From Denitratisoma oestradiolicum (GTDB lineage: Bacteria; Pseudomonadota; Gammaproteobacteria; Burkholderiales; Rhodocyclaceae): a stretch of DNA of 64,000 nucleotides. A program made the translations under genes and the position numbers. A model generated the notes under the pieces. The model did not search any database. It was given only the letters and a program-made list of their open reading frames with translations, and was not told where the DNA came from. This document shows positions 34,901 to 42,391 of the stretch, in pieces. Positions within the stretch are counted from its first letter, which is position 1, and each line of letters opens with the position of its first letter. Where the stretch lies: positions 2,728,001 to 2,792,000 of the forward strand of contig NZ_LR778301.1 in the NCBI RefSeq assembly GCF_902813185.1, read 5' to 3'.

Positions 34901-35000
34901 CATCGGCGGCATGATTTCCTCCACCCTGCTCACCCTGGTGCTGGTGCCGGCGGTCTATTCCCTGATCGAGGGCTGGCGGGAGAGGCGGCACGGCAAATAG
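31953..35000 (+). CDS. RND-family multidrug-type efflux permease
   Basis: A 1015-aa inner-membrane proton antiporter with 12 predicted helices and two large periplasmic loops. It resembles HAE1 drug exporters: GVVVDDAIVVLENI in helix 4 carries the two aspartates of the proton relay, and LASQFNSFLQPAIVMLAQPLAVVGG and VGLVLLIGLVAKNSILLVDLTN are typical. The heavy-metal subfamily signature is absent, so drugs or other organics are the likely cargo. It needs a TolC-type partner encoded elsewhere. Confidence 0.93.
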   Translation: MTLPELSIKRHVLAWMLSAVLLLFGVISSNRVGVDRLPRLDFPVISVSTVLKGGDPEIIDSSVTNVIETAITSVPGIEHISSVSQSSISRVNIIFALDKNIDIAFTEVQAKINQAVSRLPKDADPPVIYKVEANAQPIIWLALQGDRTAQQINQYAANVIKKKLESVQGVGAIWMGGQQERKIRVNLLPERMAAHNVAPRDILDTFAREHIQTAGGFIVGENTEHQVKLDLEFHRIEDLAGMIVGYRSGAPVHLRDVAEIEDGIDDHRYLARLNGTPTVGIGVVKIANTNTVATARRVIEKVEKELRPQLPPGMQLQVVGDDSIHIVSIIDSLKEHLIEGTLLAALVVWFFLRSWRSTVIISLAIPVSLMGSIAAIYFAGLTLNTMTMLALLLLIGVVVDDAIVVLENIFRHREEIDPDPLNAAIHGANEVAFAVMAATLSLVCIFAAVVFIPGVFGQMFGSFAIVVTVGVLVSLFVSLTLTPMLCSRYLDVDKQHGALYHRLDRILQGMDHLYHRLLDWTLTHRWKVILATTAVVASSVFFFSAVGKTFVPDDDEGRFLVMVRTPLGSSIDYTDRKLAEVEATLRKQKELVSQFAMIGTMSPQVNQAVVVVRMLPRHQRKISQQQAIATATRALSTLAGVQAFPAPYPIIGGARGEPMQFVLSGPSLDEVARLSNEIKNRLQQDPDIISVDNDLQLDLPQVVLQADRQRIAAAGLSSAEVALAINLISGGIDIAKYNDQPGDGQRYDIRVKAKEGSITRPEDLSKIFLRGQDGRMVRMDSVASFDEKLGPASINRYDLAYAANFFVTPRSDLGKATTRLNQIAKTLLPPGYSVKMIGAAEEMGKTMGQTGFLMLLALLLLYMVLASQFNSFLQPAIVMLAQPLAVVGGLAALWATGQTLNIISIVGLVLLIGLVAKNSILLVDLTNQRRSQGMKVEQALRDACPTRMRPVVMTSATVILALLPAALGLGAGAELNQPLAVTVIGGMISSTLLTLVLVPAVYSLIEGWRERRHGK

Positions 35001-35020
35001 CCCCGTTCCAGAAGCCAAAG

Positions 35021-35065
35021 CCCGCTAGCTACTGCACCGCCAGTCGGCGGCTTCCTGGTAGCGGG
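35021..35065. other. Nested inverted repeat after the RND operon
   Basis: CCCGCTA (35021-35027) pairs with TAGCGGG (35059-35065), enclosing GCTAC/GTAGC and a small CCGCC/GGCGG hairpin. There is no T-run. It may act as a Rho-independent-like stop or mRNA 3' stabiliser between the RND permease and the convergent 73-aa gene. Confidence 0.4.
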
Positions 35066-35101
35066 CGTCCTCAAACTGCCTATGGCGTGAGCTACCGACG
35101 A

Positions 35102-35323
35102 CTAATCAGGCACGTCTTCCCGGCTCGAATACAGGGCGCCGAAATCGGCCTCGCTGAACACATGTTCCGCCACCGCGTAGGGTGGGCCGTTGTACCAGTC
35201 CGGACTGGACGCATCAAGCTTGATGGCGCAGATGGTCCGTGTGCCCACATCGGTGCAGCGCCACTGCCCGGATTCGGTCCAGAACTCCAGGCCGATGTAG
35301 AAATCCTTGTGTTCGAGTTCCAC
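35102..35323 (-). CDS. 73-aa conserved hypothetical protein following the type IIG methyltransferase
   Basis: A small acidic protein with a GTG start 7 nt after the stop of the methyltransferase gene, so the two are almost certainly cotranscribed. Its sequence (ELEHKDFYIGLEFWTESGQW, CTDVGTRTICAIKLD, WYNGPPYAVAEHVF) looks like a compact beta-rich domain that I have seen as a free-standing conserved hypothetical protein, but I know no function. Position suggests a role with the restriction-methylation enzyme; that is inference only. Confidence 0.6.
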   Translation of the reverse strand: MELEHKDFYIGLEFWTESGQWRCTDVGTRTICAIKLDASSPDWYNGPPYAVAEHVFSEADFGALYSSREDVPD

Positions 35324-35330
35324 GGGCGAC

Positions 35331-38300
35331 CTACAGGCTGCTCGTCCAGCCCCCCTCCACCACCCGGGCACGGCCAAGGGCGGCCAGGGTGTCGAGGATC
35401 TGCGGCAAACGGGCCTTCCACTTGCCGCGTCCCGTGAAGCGGGTGGCGATGTCTTCCAGGGAGAGGGGCCCAGGGGATGAGGCCAGCAGGTCGGCCACGG
35501 CGGCCACCTGACCCGGCAAATCCGCCGGCCAGGGTGCGCGGGCGTAGGGTGCGGCATTCTTCCCTGCGACAGGCGCTGGGGGAACGGAAGCGGTTGGCAG
35601 GGTTTCCTGCACCGGCACGGCCGTGGGATGCTGAAACTCCGGACGCAGCCAGCGCACCGTGCCGGCAGCCTCTTCCGCCGCCCGCTGGGCATTGAGCGCC
35701 ACCAGCCGTTCCAGCAGGGCATCCCCATTCCGTTCGCCCTGAGCCTGTCGAAGGGCCAAGTCGGACCAGCCATAAGCATCGAGCACGGCGACATCAATCT
35801 CGTCGTGGAGGTTCTTCAGCACCGCCACCAGGCCCCGTTCGTGGATGGATTTTTCCTTGGCGTTCAAGGTCGCGCCGGCCCGCAGTTTTTCCAGCACGTT
35901 GTAGAGCCCGGTCAGGGTCAGGTCTGCATGCTCGGCAAGGACCCGCTTGCGCAGGGCATCGAGCTGTTCGGCCAGGTCGCCGATGCGGGCCTGCTGGGCC
36001 GGGGTGGCGACGGGAAAGGGGAAGGTCTCGAAACAACGAGATTTGTTATAGCGTGGGTCGTTTCCCATCCCCATGCGGCCGCCGGCAGCCAAGGCCCAAG
36101 CAACATGGACACGACTAGAGAGCACCCCCAGAAAATAGGCATCATCCTGAGCGATAGCAATCAGCATATTGTCCGGTGCGATGCCAGCATCCAGGAACTG
36201 AAAAACCCGGTGCTTGGCGGTTTCAACGGTGGCGATGTAGCGCGAAAGATCACAAAGAGAAGCACGCATGACCTTGCGAGGCTCCCCGAAAATCCACCAA
36301 TTATCTCGGTAGCTGGCCCGGTTATTGTGGTCCCGCTCCGGCTTCACCCGCTCCAGCACCCACTGATAGGTTGCGGGCCAACAACGGCGCACTTCCTCGA
36401 CGCTATGACCATAGAGGTCGATGACTTTGACATCTCGTGGTCGCTCAGTGAGATCTCGGCCATTGCGATAGAGTCTGATCGGCGCATCAGCTTCGAGCCG
36501 TGCAGACTCTTCCTGGTTGACAATGAAACCGCCACCAAAGAGTTGGAAGCCGCGATTGCTAAGATTTTCGTTGGCGCGTAGTGGCTGAACTGATGCCACA
36601 TTCGCCCCAATACTCAGGTCGGAATGGATCAGGCCTCGGCGTTCCACCAATTCCACCGCCAGGCCTTCGCCGTCCCCCTCCCGTTCCGCCGTCACCGTCA
36701 GCAGCCGGCCCTCTCCCGCCCCCGGCGCGGCCACGGTCATGGCGATGCGCACGGCGGCACCGTCGGCGCTATCCACCCAGGGGTGGTCAGGCACGGCATA
36801 GGCCAAATGCAGCCCCTCATCCAGGGCCTGCTGCACCACCCGGCGATTAAAGGTCTGGCGCAGGCTGTTGGTGGTGATGAAGCCGAAGCGGGAGAGTTTC
36901 CCTTGGGCCACGAGTTGCGCGGCCTGGTGCCACCAGAACATGACGAAATCGGCCGAGTCCGGCACGGCCTGCCAGGCGCCGCGCAAGGCCTCCACATAGC
37001 CGTCGCCCAGGGCGGCGCGCAGGGTGGCGGCGCCGATGAAGGGCGGGTTGCCCACCACCACGTCGGCCTCGGGCCAGGCCGCCGGGCGGGGGTGGCGGTA
37101 ACGCTCCAGGGGCACCTGGGCGCTCTCGTCAGGCACGGGCTTGCCGGTGACGGGATGGGTCTTGAAGGTCTTGCCGTCCCAGCGGCTTTGCACCTGGCCC
37201 CCCTCGTCGGTGACGTATTCCATGCCCTCGTGGGCCAGCACGGCATCACGGCATTCGATGTTGCGGAAGTCCTTGAGGATGGGAGAAGGCGGCAGGCCGG
37301 CGCCCTGGGTGCGGAAGTGCCATTGCAGATAGCCGATCCACAGCACCAGTTCCGCCACGGCGGCGGCCCGGGGGTTGATCTCCAGGCCCAGGAATTGATG
37401 GGGGTCCACGGTGAAGCCCTCGGTCTCCAGCAGGGTCTGGCCGTGGCCGAAGGCGTGAAGCTGGTTGAGCACCTCGCCTTCCAGGCGCTTCATGTGCTCC
37501 AGGGTGACGTACAAAAAATTGCCGCTGCCGCAGGCCGGGTCCAGTACCTTCAACTGGCACAGGCGCTGATGGAAGGCCCGCAGTTCGGCGATGGCCTCCC
37601 GGTCCTTGCCCTCCCCGGCCAGCACCAGGGCGGCGGCCTGGACGTAGTTCCAGCTCTGCCGCAGGGGCTCGATCACGGTGGGCATCACCAGCCGCTCCAC
37701 ATAGGCCCGGGGGGTGTAGTGGGCGCCCAGGGCATGGCGTTCGGCGGGGTCCAGGGCGCGCTCCAGCAGGGTGCCGAAGATGGCGGGCTCCACCTGGGTC
37801 CAGTCGGCCCGGCTGGCCTCGATCAAGAGGCCGATCTGTCCCCGGTCCAGGGGCAATACCCGTGGCTGCTTGAACAGCTTGCCATTGAAGCGCGGCAGGG
37901 CGGCGCGAATGGCGACGGAGAATTCACCCTTGTCCATGGCCCGCCACAATTCGCCCAACAGGGGCACGAACTGCTCGGGGGCGTCCTTGAGGCTGTGCAG
38001 CAACTGGGTGAAGCTGCCCGGCGGGATCAACTTCACGTCCTCGGCGAACATGGTGAACAGGCAGCGGGTGAGAAAACCGGCCACGTCCTCGGCGGGATGG
38101 CCAGACCCCTCCAGGGAGCGGGCCACGTCGGCCAGGTGGGCGGCGATCTCCCGGGTGACCCGGGCCGAGCGGCGCGTGGGGTCCAGAGCGTGGGGATCGA
38201 GCCAGAGCAGGCGCAGGCGTTCCCGCACCTCTTCCCGGCTCAGGTCCGCCAGGGCGATGCGGTGGCTGCGGGGATCGGGAAAGGGGGTGTAGGTGGCGCC

Positions 38301-38738
38301 GCTGCGGGAGAACTCGGCGTACAGCTCGATGACGTTGCCCACATCCACCACCACCAGGAAGGGGGGCCGGCCCTCGTCGGCGGGCAGGGCGCGGGCATAG
38401 CCCTCGGCCTGGGCCCGGGCGCGCATCAGGGCATCGTCAAATCCTTGGGCGCCGCCGACCTTGAGCTTCTTGGCCTCCAGCACGAAGGCGCCGCGCCGAT
38501 AGCAGTCGATGAAGCCACTGGAACTGGAGCCATCGCCGTGGCGGAAAGTGACGCGGCGCTCGAAGCAGTAGGCATTCTCGCCCGCGTCGTCCTTGGCGGG
38601 CTCAGGCATCGGCAGCGCCAGCAATGCGCAGAGTTCACCGATGAAAAGCTGGTAATTGGCCCGCTCGGAACCCGAAGCAGCGGCCCAGCGGTCGATAAAG
38701 GCGGATATCCGCTCAGGGGAATGGGATGCGTCTTGCAT
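35331..38738 (-). CDS. Type IIG/IIL (MmeI-like) restriction-modification protein with fused nuclease and adenine methyltransferase
   Basis: A 1135-aa protein. N-terminal PD-(D/E)XK nuclease: D78 in GFIDCY and E88-A-K90 in FVLEAKK. A helical linker leads to the gamma-type N6-adenine methyltransferase: motif [10 protein letters not shown] (400-408), motif IV NPPF (564-567). A target recognition region and variable C terminus follow. Such single-chain enzymes cut and methylate DNA and need no partner subunits. The start [10 protein letters not shown] gives family-like length. Near residues 994-1002 an interspersed DNA repeat is translated in frame (LRQAQGER). No BREX, DISARM or type I genes are nearby. 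Confidence 0.88.
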   Translation of the reverse strand: MQDASHSPERISAFIDRWAAASGSERANYQLFIGELCALLALPMPEPAKDDAGENAYCFERRVTFRHGDGSSSSGFIDCYRRGAFVLEAKKLKVGGAQGFDDALMRARAQAEGYARALPADEGRPPFLVVVDVGNVIELYAEFSRSGATYTPFPDPRSHRIALADLSREEVRERLRLLWLDPHALDPTRRSARVTREIAAHLADVARSLEGSGHPAEDVAGFLTRCLFTMFAEDVKLIPPGSFTQLLHSLKDAPEQFVPLLGELWRAMDKGEFSVAIRAALPRFNGKLFKQPRVLPLDRGQIGLLIEASRADWTQVEPAIFGTLLERALDPAERHALGAHYTPRAYVERLVMPTVIEPLRQSWNYVQAAALVLAGEGKDREAIAELRAFHQRLCQLKVLDPACGSGNFLYVTLEHMKRLEGEVLNQLHAFGHGQTLLETEGFTVDPHQFLGLEINPRAAAVAELVLWIGYLQWHFRTQGAGLPPSPILKDFRNIECRDAVLAHEGMEYVTDEGGQVQSRWDGKTFKTHPVTGKPVPDESAQVPLERYRHPRPAAWPEADVVVGNPPFIGAATLRAALGDGYVEALRGAWQAVPDSADFVMFWWHQAAQLVAQGKLSRFGFITTNSLRQTFNRRVVQQALDEGLHLAYAVPDHPWVDSADGAAVRIAMTVAAPGAGEGRLLTVTAEREGDGEGLAVELVERRGLIHSDLSIGANVASVQPLRANENLSNRGFQLFGGGFIVNQEESARLEADAPIRLYRNGRDLTERPRDVKVIDLYGHSVEEVRRCWPATYQWVLERVKPERDHNNRASYRDNWWIFGEPRKVMRASLCDLSRYIATVETAKHRVFQFLDAGIAPDNMLIAIAQDDAYFLGVLSSRVHVAWALAAGGRMGMGNDPRYNKSRCFETFPFPVATPAQQARIGDLAEQLDALRKRVLAEHADLTLTGLYNVLEKLRAGATLNAKEKSIHERGLVAVLKNLHDEIDVAVLDAYGWSDLALRQAQGERNGDALLERLVALNAQRAAEEAAGTVRWLRPEFQHPTAVPVQETLPTASVPPAPVAGKNAAPYARAPWPADLPGQVAAVADLLASSPGPLSLEDIATRFTGRGKWKARLPQILDTLAALGRARVVEGGWTSSL
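35731..35756. repeat. Interspersed repeat inserted in frame in the type IIG gene
   Basis: The 26-bp unit contains the core CTGAGCCTGTCGAAGG with GCCCT/AGGGC terminal inverted halves. I recognise this as a widespread short proteobacterial repeat whose translations read LRQAQGER or FDRLRANG depending on frame. Here it is within codons about 994-1002 of the methyltransferase gene and keeps the frame open. Confidence 0.75.
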
Positions 38739-38740
38739 GG

Positions 38741-38762
38741 GGCGGGAGTATAGCGTCCCGCC
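38741..38762. terminator. Hairpin between pcuAC and the type IIG gene
   Basis: GGCGGGA (38741-38747) pairs with TCCCGCC (38756-38762) around 8 nt. It lies in the 44-nt gap after the pcuAC stop and just before the type IIG start. There is no T-run on the minus strand, so termination is weakly supported. Confidence 0.35.
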
Positions 38763-38782
38763 CTTTCCGCCAGACAAACGGG

Positions 38783-39238
38783 TCAATGGTGCTGATGCCC
38801 TCCCGCCGACGCGGTCAGGTCACGGACCTCAGCCTTGAGTTCCAGGGTTTCGGCCTTGCCTCCCCGGGCTTGCAGTTTCAGGGTGAGCGGAATGGTCTCC
38901 CCCTTGGCGAGGGGATGCTTCAAGTCCATCAGCATGACGTGATAGCCGCCTGGCCCCAGCACCCGAGGCTTGCCGGGCTCCAGTTCCAACCGGGGCAGGG
39001 GCCGCATTTTCATCACCCCGCCCTCCAGGCGCATTTCATGGACTTCCGCCAGGCCGGCCACCGGGCTGGCGATGCCGACCACCGTCGCACCGCTCTTGCT
39101 CACCAGGGTCATGAAGGCCCCGGTAGCCTGCTGACCCGATACCGTGGCCCGCACCCAGGCTTCCTTCACTTCAACATCGGCGGCCAGGACGGCCGCGCTC
39201 CAGGCAGTCGCCAGCAGTAAAAACGTTGTTCGTTTCAT
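38783..39238 (-). CDS. Periplasmic copper chaperone of the PCu(A)C family
   Basis: A 151-aa secreted protein (signal peptide [19 protein letters not shown]). The cupredoxin-like fold carries the copper-binding set H(M)X10MX21HXM: HEM and the methionine of MKM, then HVM after GPGG. A histidine-rich tail GGHQHH adds a second possible copper site. These proteins deliver Cu(I) to the CuA or CuB sites of cytochrome oxidases or to other cuproproteins. It is divergent from regBA and its promoter shares the dyad at 39294-39308. Confidence 0.93.
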   Translation of the reverse strand: MKRTTFLLLATAWSAAVLAADVEVKEAWVRATVSGQQATGAFMTLVSKSGATVVGIASPVAGLAEVHEMRLEGGVMKMRPLPRLELEPGKPRVLGPGGYHVMLMDLKHPLAKGETIPLTLKLQARGGKAETLELKAEVRDLTASAGGHQHH

Positions 39239-39265
39239 CTCGGTCTCCAGGGTCGGAATGGATAA

Positions 39266-39336
39266 AGTTTAAGAGGCTGTCTCGACAGGCATCGCGGCAG
39301 ATTGTCGCAGATGCCGTCATATCCCTCGGCTAGAAT
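39266..39336. promoter_or_regulatory. Divergent pcuAC/regBA promoter region with central RegA-like dyad
   Basis: The dyad GCGGCAGATTGTCGC (39294-39308) lies at the centre. Exactly 22 nt to its left is TAAACT on the minus strand (39266-39271), 28 nt from the pcuAC start codon. Exactly 22 nt to its right is TAGAAT on the plus strand (39331-39336), 23 nt before the regB start codon. Neither -10-like hexamer has a good -35, so activation from the shared dyad is plausible. A small inverted repeat CTGTC/GACAG (39278-39289) lies between. Promoter function is inferred. Confidence 0.55.
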
Positions 39337-39358
39337 CGGCCGACTCCCTGTTCCGATC

Positions 39359-40600
39359 ATGGTCACGACACTTTCTCCCGACAACCTGCGCCGTCTCACC
39401 CTGCTGCGGCTCGCCGCCCTGGGCGCGGCCCTAGTCTTCAGCAGCCTGGCCGTGCCCTTTCTCGGCATCCTGCCCTCCTTGCCGGCCCTGTTTGGCCTGT
39501 GCGGCCTGTGGGCCCTCCTCGCCCTGGGCTTCTGGCTGCGGCAGCGACGCCATGCCGTGGGCGAGACCGAGGCCTTCGTTCATCTGAGCGTGGACGGACT
39601 GATGCTGACGGCCTGGCTGGCCTTCAGCGGCGGCGTGGCCAATCCCCTCACTGCCCTTTACCTACTGCCGGTGGCCGCCGCCGCCGCCCTGCTCCCGGCC
39701 TCCTTTGCCTGGGCCACGGCCTGTCTCTCCAGCCTTGCCTACGGCTTGCTGTGGCTGGTGGCGGTGCCCATCACGGTAGAGGACGCAGGAAGGGTGGCGG
39801 AGCTGCATCTGCTGGGCATGGGCCTCAGCTTCGTGCTGTCGGCCCTGCTGATCGTCGGCATCGTCGGCCGCATGGGCGCCGCCTTGCGCGAGCGCGACCG
39901 GCGCCTGGCAGCGGCCCGGGAGCGCACCCTGGTGGATGAGCGCATTGTCGCCCTGGGCAGCCTGGCCGCCGGCGCCGCCCACGCCCTGGGCACGCCCCTG
40001 AACACCATGACCCTGCTGGCCGAGGAGATCGCCGCCAGCGCTCCCCCGGTCGGCACCCTGGGCGAAGACGCCCAGGAACTGCGGGTCCAGGTGGAACGCT
40101 GCCGGGACATCGTCAGTGGTCTGCTGGAGGAGGCCAACCTGTCCAGCGCCCGGGACCGCCAGGAAACCCTGGAGGCCTGGATGACGCGGCTGTTGCGCCA
40201 CTTTCGTCACCGCCGTCCGGAGACCCTGCCGACCCTGGAGATCGCCCCCGAACTGGCGGCCCGCCACAGCCGGCCCGAACCCACGGTGAGCCAGGCCCTC
40301 ACCGACCTGCTCAACAACGCCGCCGACGCCAGCCCGGGTCTGGTCAGGCTGCGACTGGAACTGCGGGATGCGGAACTGGCCTTCCTGGTCCAGGACAGGG
40401 GAGCCGGCTTCAGCGCCGAAGCCCTGCGCCTGGCCGGGCACGCACCTTACAGCAGCAAGGCCCATGGCATGGGCCTGGGCCTGTTCCTGGCCCGGGCCAC
40501 CGCCGAACGGCTGGGAGGCCGGTTGGAATTGCGCAATCGGGAAAAGGGCGCCGAAGCCTGCCTCTGCCTGCCCCTGTCCAGCCTGCTGACGACGCCATGA
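39359..40600 (+). CDS. regB: RegB/PrrB-type redox-sensing membrane histidine kinase
   Basis: A 413-aa kinase with about six membrane helices (residues 15-170). The quinone-site motif of the RegB family appears as GGVANPL (91-97; usually GGxxNPF). The H-box is AAHALGTPLNTM with H208, and the redox box keeps its cysteine, C248 in ERCRDIV. The HATPase domain shows NNAADAS, DRGAGF and GLGLFLARATAERLGG. It should sense the quinone pool or redox state and phosphorylate the RegA homologue, whose gene overlaps it by 4 nt. The residue after H208 is Ala instead of the usual Glu. ATG at 39359 chosen over the upstream frame start at 39302. Confidence 0.88.
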   Translation: MVTTLSPDNLRRLTLLRLAALGAALVFSSLAVPFLGILPSLPALFGLCGLWALLALGFWLRQRRHAVGETEAFVHLSVDGLMLTAWLAFSGGVANPLTALYLLPVAAAAALLPASFAWATACLSSLAYGLLWLVAVPITVEDAGRVAELHLLGMGLSFVLSALLIVGIVGRMGAALRERDRRLAAARERTLVDERIVALGSLAAGAAHALGTPLNTMTLLAEEIAASAPPVGTLGEDAQELRVQVERCRDIVSGLLEEANLSSARDRQETLEAWMTRLLRHFRHRRPETLPTLEIAPELAARHSRPEPTVSQALTDLLNNAADASPGLVRLRLELRDAELAFLVQDRGAGFSAEALRLAGHAPYSSKAHGMGLGLFLARATAERLGGRLELRNREKGAEACLCLPLSSLLTTP

Positions 40601-41124
40601 ATCCACGTCTGTTGTTGGTGGACGACGACCCCACCTTCACCCGCATCGCGGCCCGGGCCCTGGAGCGGCGAGGCTTCGAGGTCGTGGTGGCCAATGATGC
40701 CGAAACTGCCCTGAGCCTGGCCCATCCGGGCGTCGATTATGCGGTGGTAGACTTGGTGATCGGCACCGACTCGGGCCTGGCCCTGGTGCCCCGGCTCAAG
40801 GCCGCCCTGCCCCAGTTGCGCATCGTGGTGCTGACCGGCTACGCCAGCATCGCCACGGCGGTGGAAGCCATCAAACTGGGGGCCGACAACTACCTGACCA
40901 AGCCGGCGGAAGCGGACGCCATCGTCGCCGCCCTCCAGGGCAAGGCGCCTAACCCGAATCAGCCGCCCAGCACCGAGCCCCTCTCGGTGGCCCGACTGGA
41001 GTGGGAGCACATCCAGCGGGTGCTGGCGGAACATGAAGGCAACATCTCCGCCACCGCCCGCGCCCTGAAAATGCACCGGCGCACCCTGCAACGCAAGCTG
41101 TTGAAACGGCCGGTGAAGGAGTGA
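40597..41124 (+). CDS. regA: RegA/PrrA-type response regulator
   Basis: A 175-aa regulator. The receiver domain has the acidic pocket D9-D10-D11, phospho-acceptor D52 in VVDLVIG, T80 and K102 in LTKP, with GYASIATAVEAIKLGADNYLTKP typical of RegA. A short proline-containing linker leads to a Fis-type helix-turn-helix (about 145-170: NISATARALKMHRRTLQRKL). It is the partner of the overlapping kinase gene. RegA-type regulators control respiration, denitrification and carbon fixation genes; candidate sites are seen upstream of regB and of copper genes. Confidence 0.9.
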   Translation: MNPRLLLVDDDPTFTRIAARALERRGFEVVVANDAETALSLAHPGVDYAVVDLVIGTDSGLALVPRLKAALPQLRIVVLTGYASIATAVEAIKLGADNYLTKPAEADAIVAALQGKAPNPNQPPSTEPLSVARLEWEHIQRVLAEHEGNISATARALKMHRRTLQRKLLKRPVKE

Positions 41125-41192
41125 GACGGCCGCTTAGGTGGTCTTGATCACTGCACGGCTCTATCACCAATCACCCAGCGACTCATGATTTC

Positions 41193-41250
41193 ATTGGGTA
41201 AAACCGGAGTCTGCTATATTTACCCAATAGAAATTAATATTATTGGGTAA
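41193..41250. promoter_or_regulatory. Three copies of ATTGGGTAA upstream of the nucleotidyltransferase-fold gene
   Basis: ATTGGGTAA occurs at 41193-41201 (+), 41220-41228 (minus orientation) and 41242-41250 (+), in an AT-rich island inside GC-rich surroundings. The first two form an inverted repeat and the third ends 5 nt before the ATG, overlapping the ribosome-binding region. The arrangement looks like an operator, possibly autoregulatory. Confidence 0.55.
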
Positions 41251-41255
41251 TCTTT

Positions 41256-42284
41256 ATGACCACGGCAGCGCTCTATCGGGAACACGAGTTGGCCTTTCGC
41301 ACACAGTATGCAGAACTCAAGGAGCGAGTGGCGGTTACTGGCAAGCTGCTGCCCGGTACCCCCGGGACCCTGACCCTGCGAACAGGAACTGGCCATCCGT
41401 ACTGGTATCGGGTCTTCTACCCGGTGCCCGGCAAGCAAGCGGAGACACTGGTCTGTAAGGACGGGCAGACCGAAAACCTGCAAACCATGAGGGATCAGAT
41501 CTCCTTCAGTGAATGGGTTGCGACCCAGGTGATTGCCCTGCGCAAGCTCGGCTTCCAGGTGGGGGACAAGTCCGTGGCCCGGGTGCTGGTCGAGTTACAC
41601 AACCGGGGAGCATTTGAAGCCGGACTGGTGCTCGTCGGAACCTTGGGCTACATGGCCTGGCTCAACGAGTTGGGAGCTATCGCGGTCAGCGCCAGAACCC
41701 AGGATATCGACCTGGCGCGCCGGCAGGCGCTAAAACTGGCGGCGCCTCTGTCCTTTCTGGCCACCATGCAGTCCACCGGATTACCGTTCGTCGCCGTGCC
41801 GGGACTGCCATCGAACCAGCCTTCCACGTCGATCAAACTACCCGGCACCCAGGGATTGCGGGTCGATGTCCTCGCACCGGGCAATACCCTGGGAGCCGTA
41901 TTACAAGTGCCAGAGCTCGAATGGGCAGCCCAGTCCATCCCCCACTACGACTACCTTCTTGAAGCGCCCGAACCGGGGGTCGTGCTCGCCGGGGGGCACT
42001 GCATTCCGGTACGACTGCCCCAGGCCGCCAGACTGGTCTGGCACAAGCTGTATGCCAGCACCAGCCGACGAGGATTTCCGGAAAAAGCCGCCAAGGATCA
42101 ACAACAGGCCTTGACGCTGGCAGCGGTGCTTGCGGAAACGGATGCTCAGTCGCTGCAACTGGCATTCAAGGAAGCACCCGAAACCATGGCAAAAAGAATC
42201 AGCCCCCTCTACCGCAATCTGGCGAAGAAGCTGGAAGCTCACCAGGCGCTGCGAGACATCCTGATGGAATGCCTGGAGCCATGA
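41256..42284 (+). CDS. GSU2403-family (NTP_transf_8) nucleotidyltransferase-fold protein
   Basis: A 342-aa protein. The central part VLVGTLGYMAWLNELG followed by RTQDIDLARRQALK (DxD at 150-152) is the nucleotidyltransferase pattern of the GSU2403 group; the N-terminal 120 residues are helical and the C-terminal part has a conserved-looking YDYLLEAP and GGHCIPVRLPQAARLVWHKLYAS stretch. The biochemical role is unknown; some members of the wider fold are toxins or stress effectors. The gene is solitary, with three ATTGGGTAA boxes before it, and base composition is a little lower in GC than neighbours. Confidence 0.7.
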   Translation: MTTAALYREHELAFRTQYAELKERVAVTGKLLPGTPGTLTLRTGTGHPYWYRVFYPVPGKQAETLVCKDGQTENLQTMRDQISFSEWVATQVIALRKLGFQVGDKSVARVLVELHNRGAFEAGLVLVGTLGYMAWLNELGAIAVSARTQDIDLARRQALKLAAPLSFLATMQSTGLPFVAVPGLPSNQPSTSIKLPGTQGLRVDVLAPGNTLGAVLQVPELEWAAQSIPHYDYLLEAPEPGVVLAGGHCIPVRLPQAARLVWHKLYASTSRRGFPEKAAKDQQQALTLAAVLAETDAQSLQLAFKEAPETMAKRISPLYRNLAKKLEAHQALRDILMECLEP

Positions 42285-42326
42285 ACCTGAAAAATTTTGT
42301 TTTTTGAGACGAAGCCCAATTCTGCT

Positions 42327-42349
42327 ACCCCCGCCCTTGGGGCGGGGGT
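42327..42349. terminator. Strong GC hairpin between convergent genes
   Basis: ACCCCCGCCC (42327-42336) pairs perfectly with GGGCGGGGGT (42340-42349) around the loop TTG. It lies in the 107-nt gap between the nucleotidyltransferase-fold gene and the convergent SDR gene. There is no T-run after it on either strand, so it may be an imperfect terminator or an mRNA end stabiliser. Confidence 0.45.
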
Positions 42350-42391
42350 CGGGAGATGGGCAGTCCAATTCCCGAAGGATGTGCGAACCCC

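Noticed and set aside
31953-35000. Heavy-metal (CusA-type) RND pump as part of the copper cluster
   Set aside because: The permease has HAE1-type motifs, lies over 3.7 kb from pcuAC, and the adaptor has no His/Met-rich metal segment.
35331-38738. BREX PglX, DISARM or type I HsdM as identity for the methyltransferase
   Set aside because: No PglZ, BrxC, helicase, HsdR or HsdS genes are adjacent, and a PD-(D/E)XK nuclease is fused at the N terminus, which fits a single-chain type IIG/IIL enzyme.
36624-38753. Open frame of 709 codons opposite the type IIG gene
   Set aside because: Shadow of the real gene, which has clear nuclease and methyltransferase motifs on the other strand.
41256-42284. 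AbiE-type toxin-antitoxin pair
   Set aside because: The nucleotidyltransferase-fold protein is alone; no AbiEi-like gene with a winged helix lies upstream or downstream.
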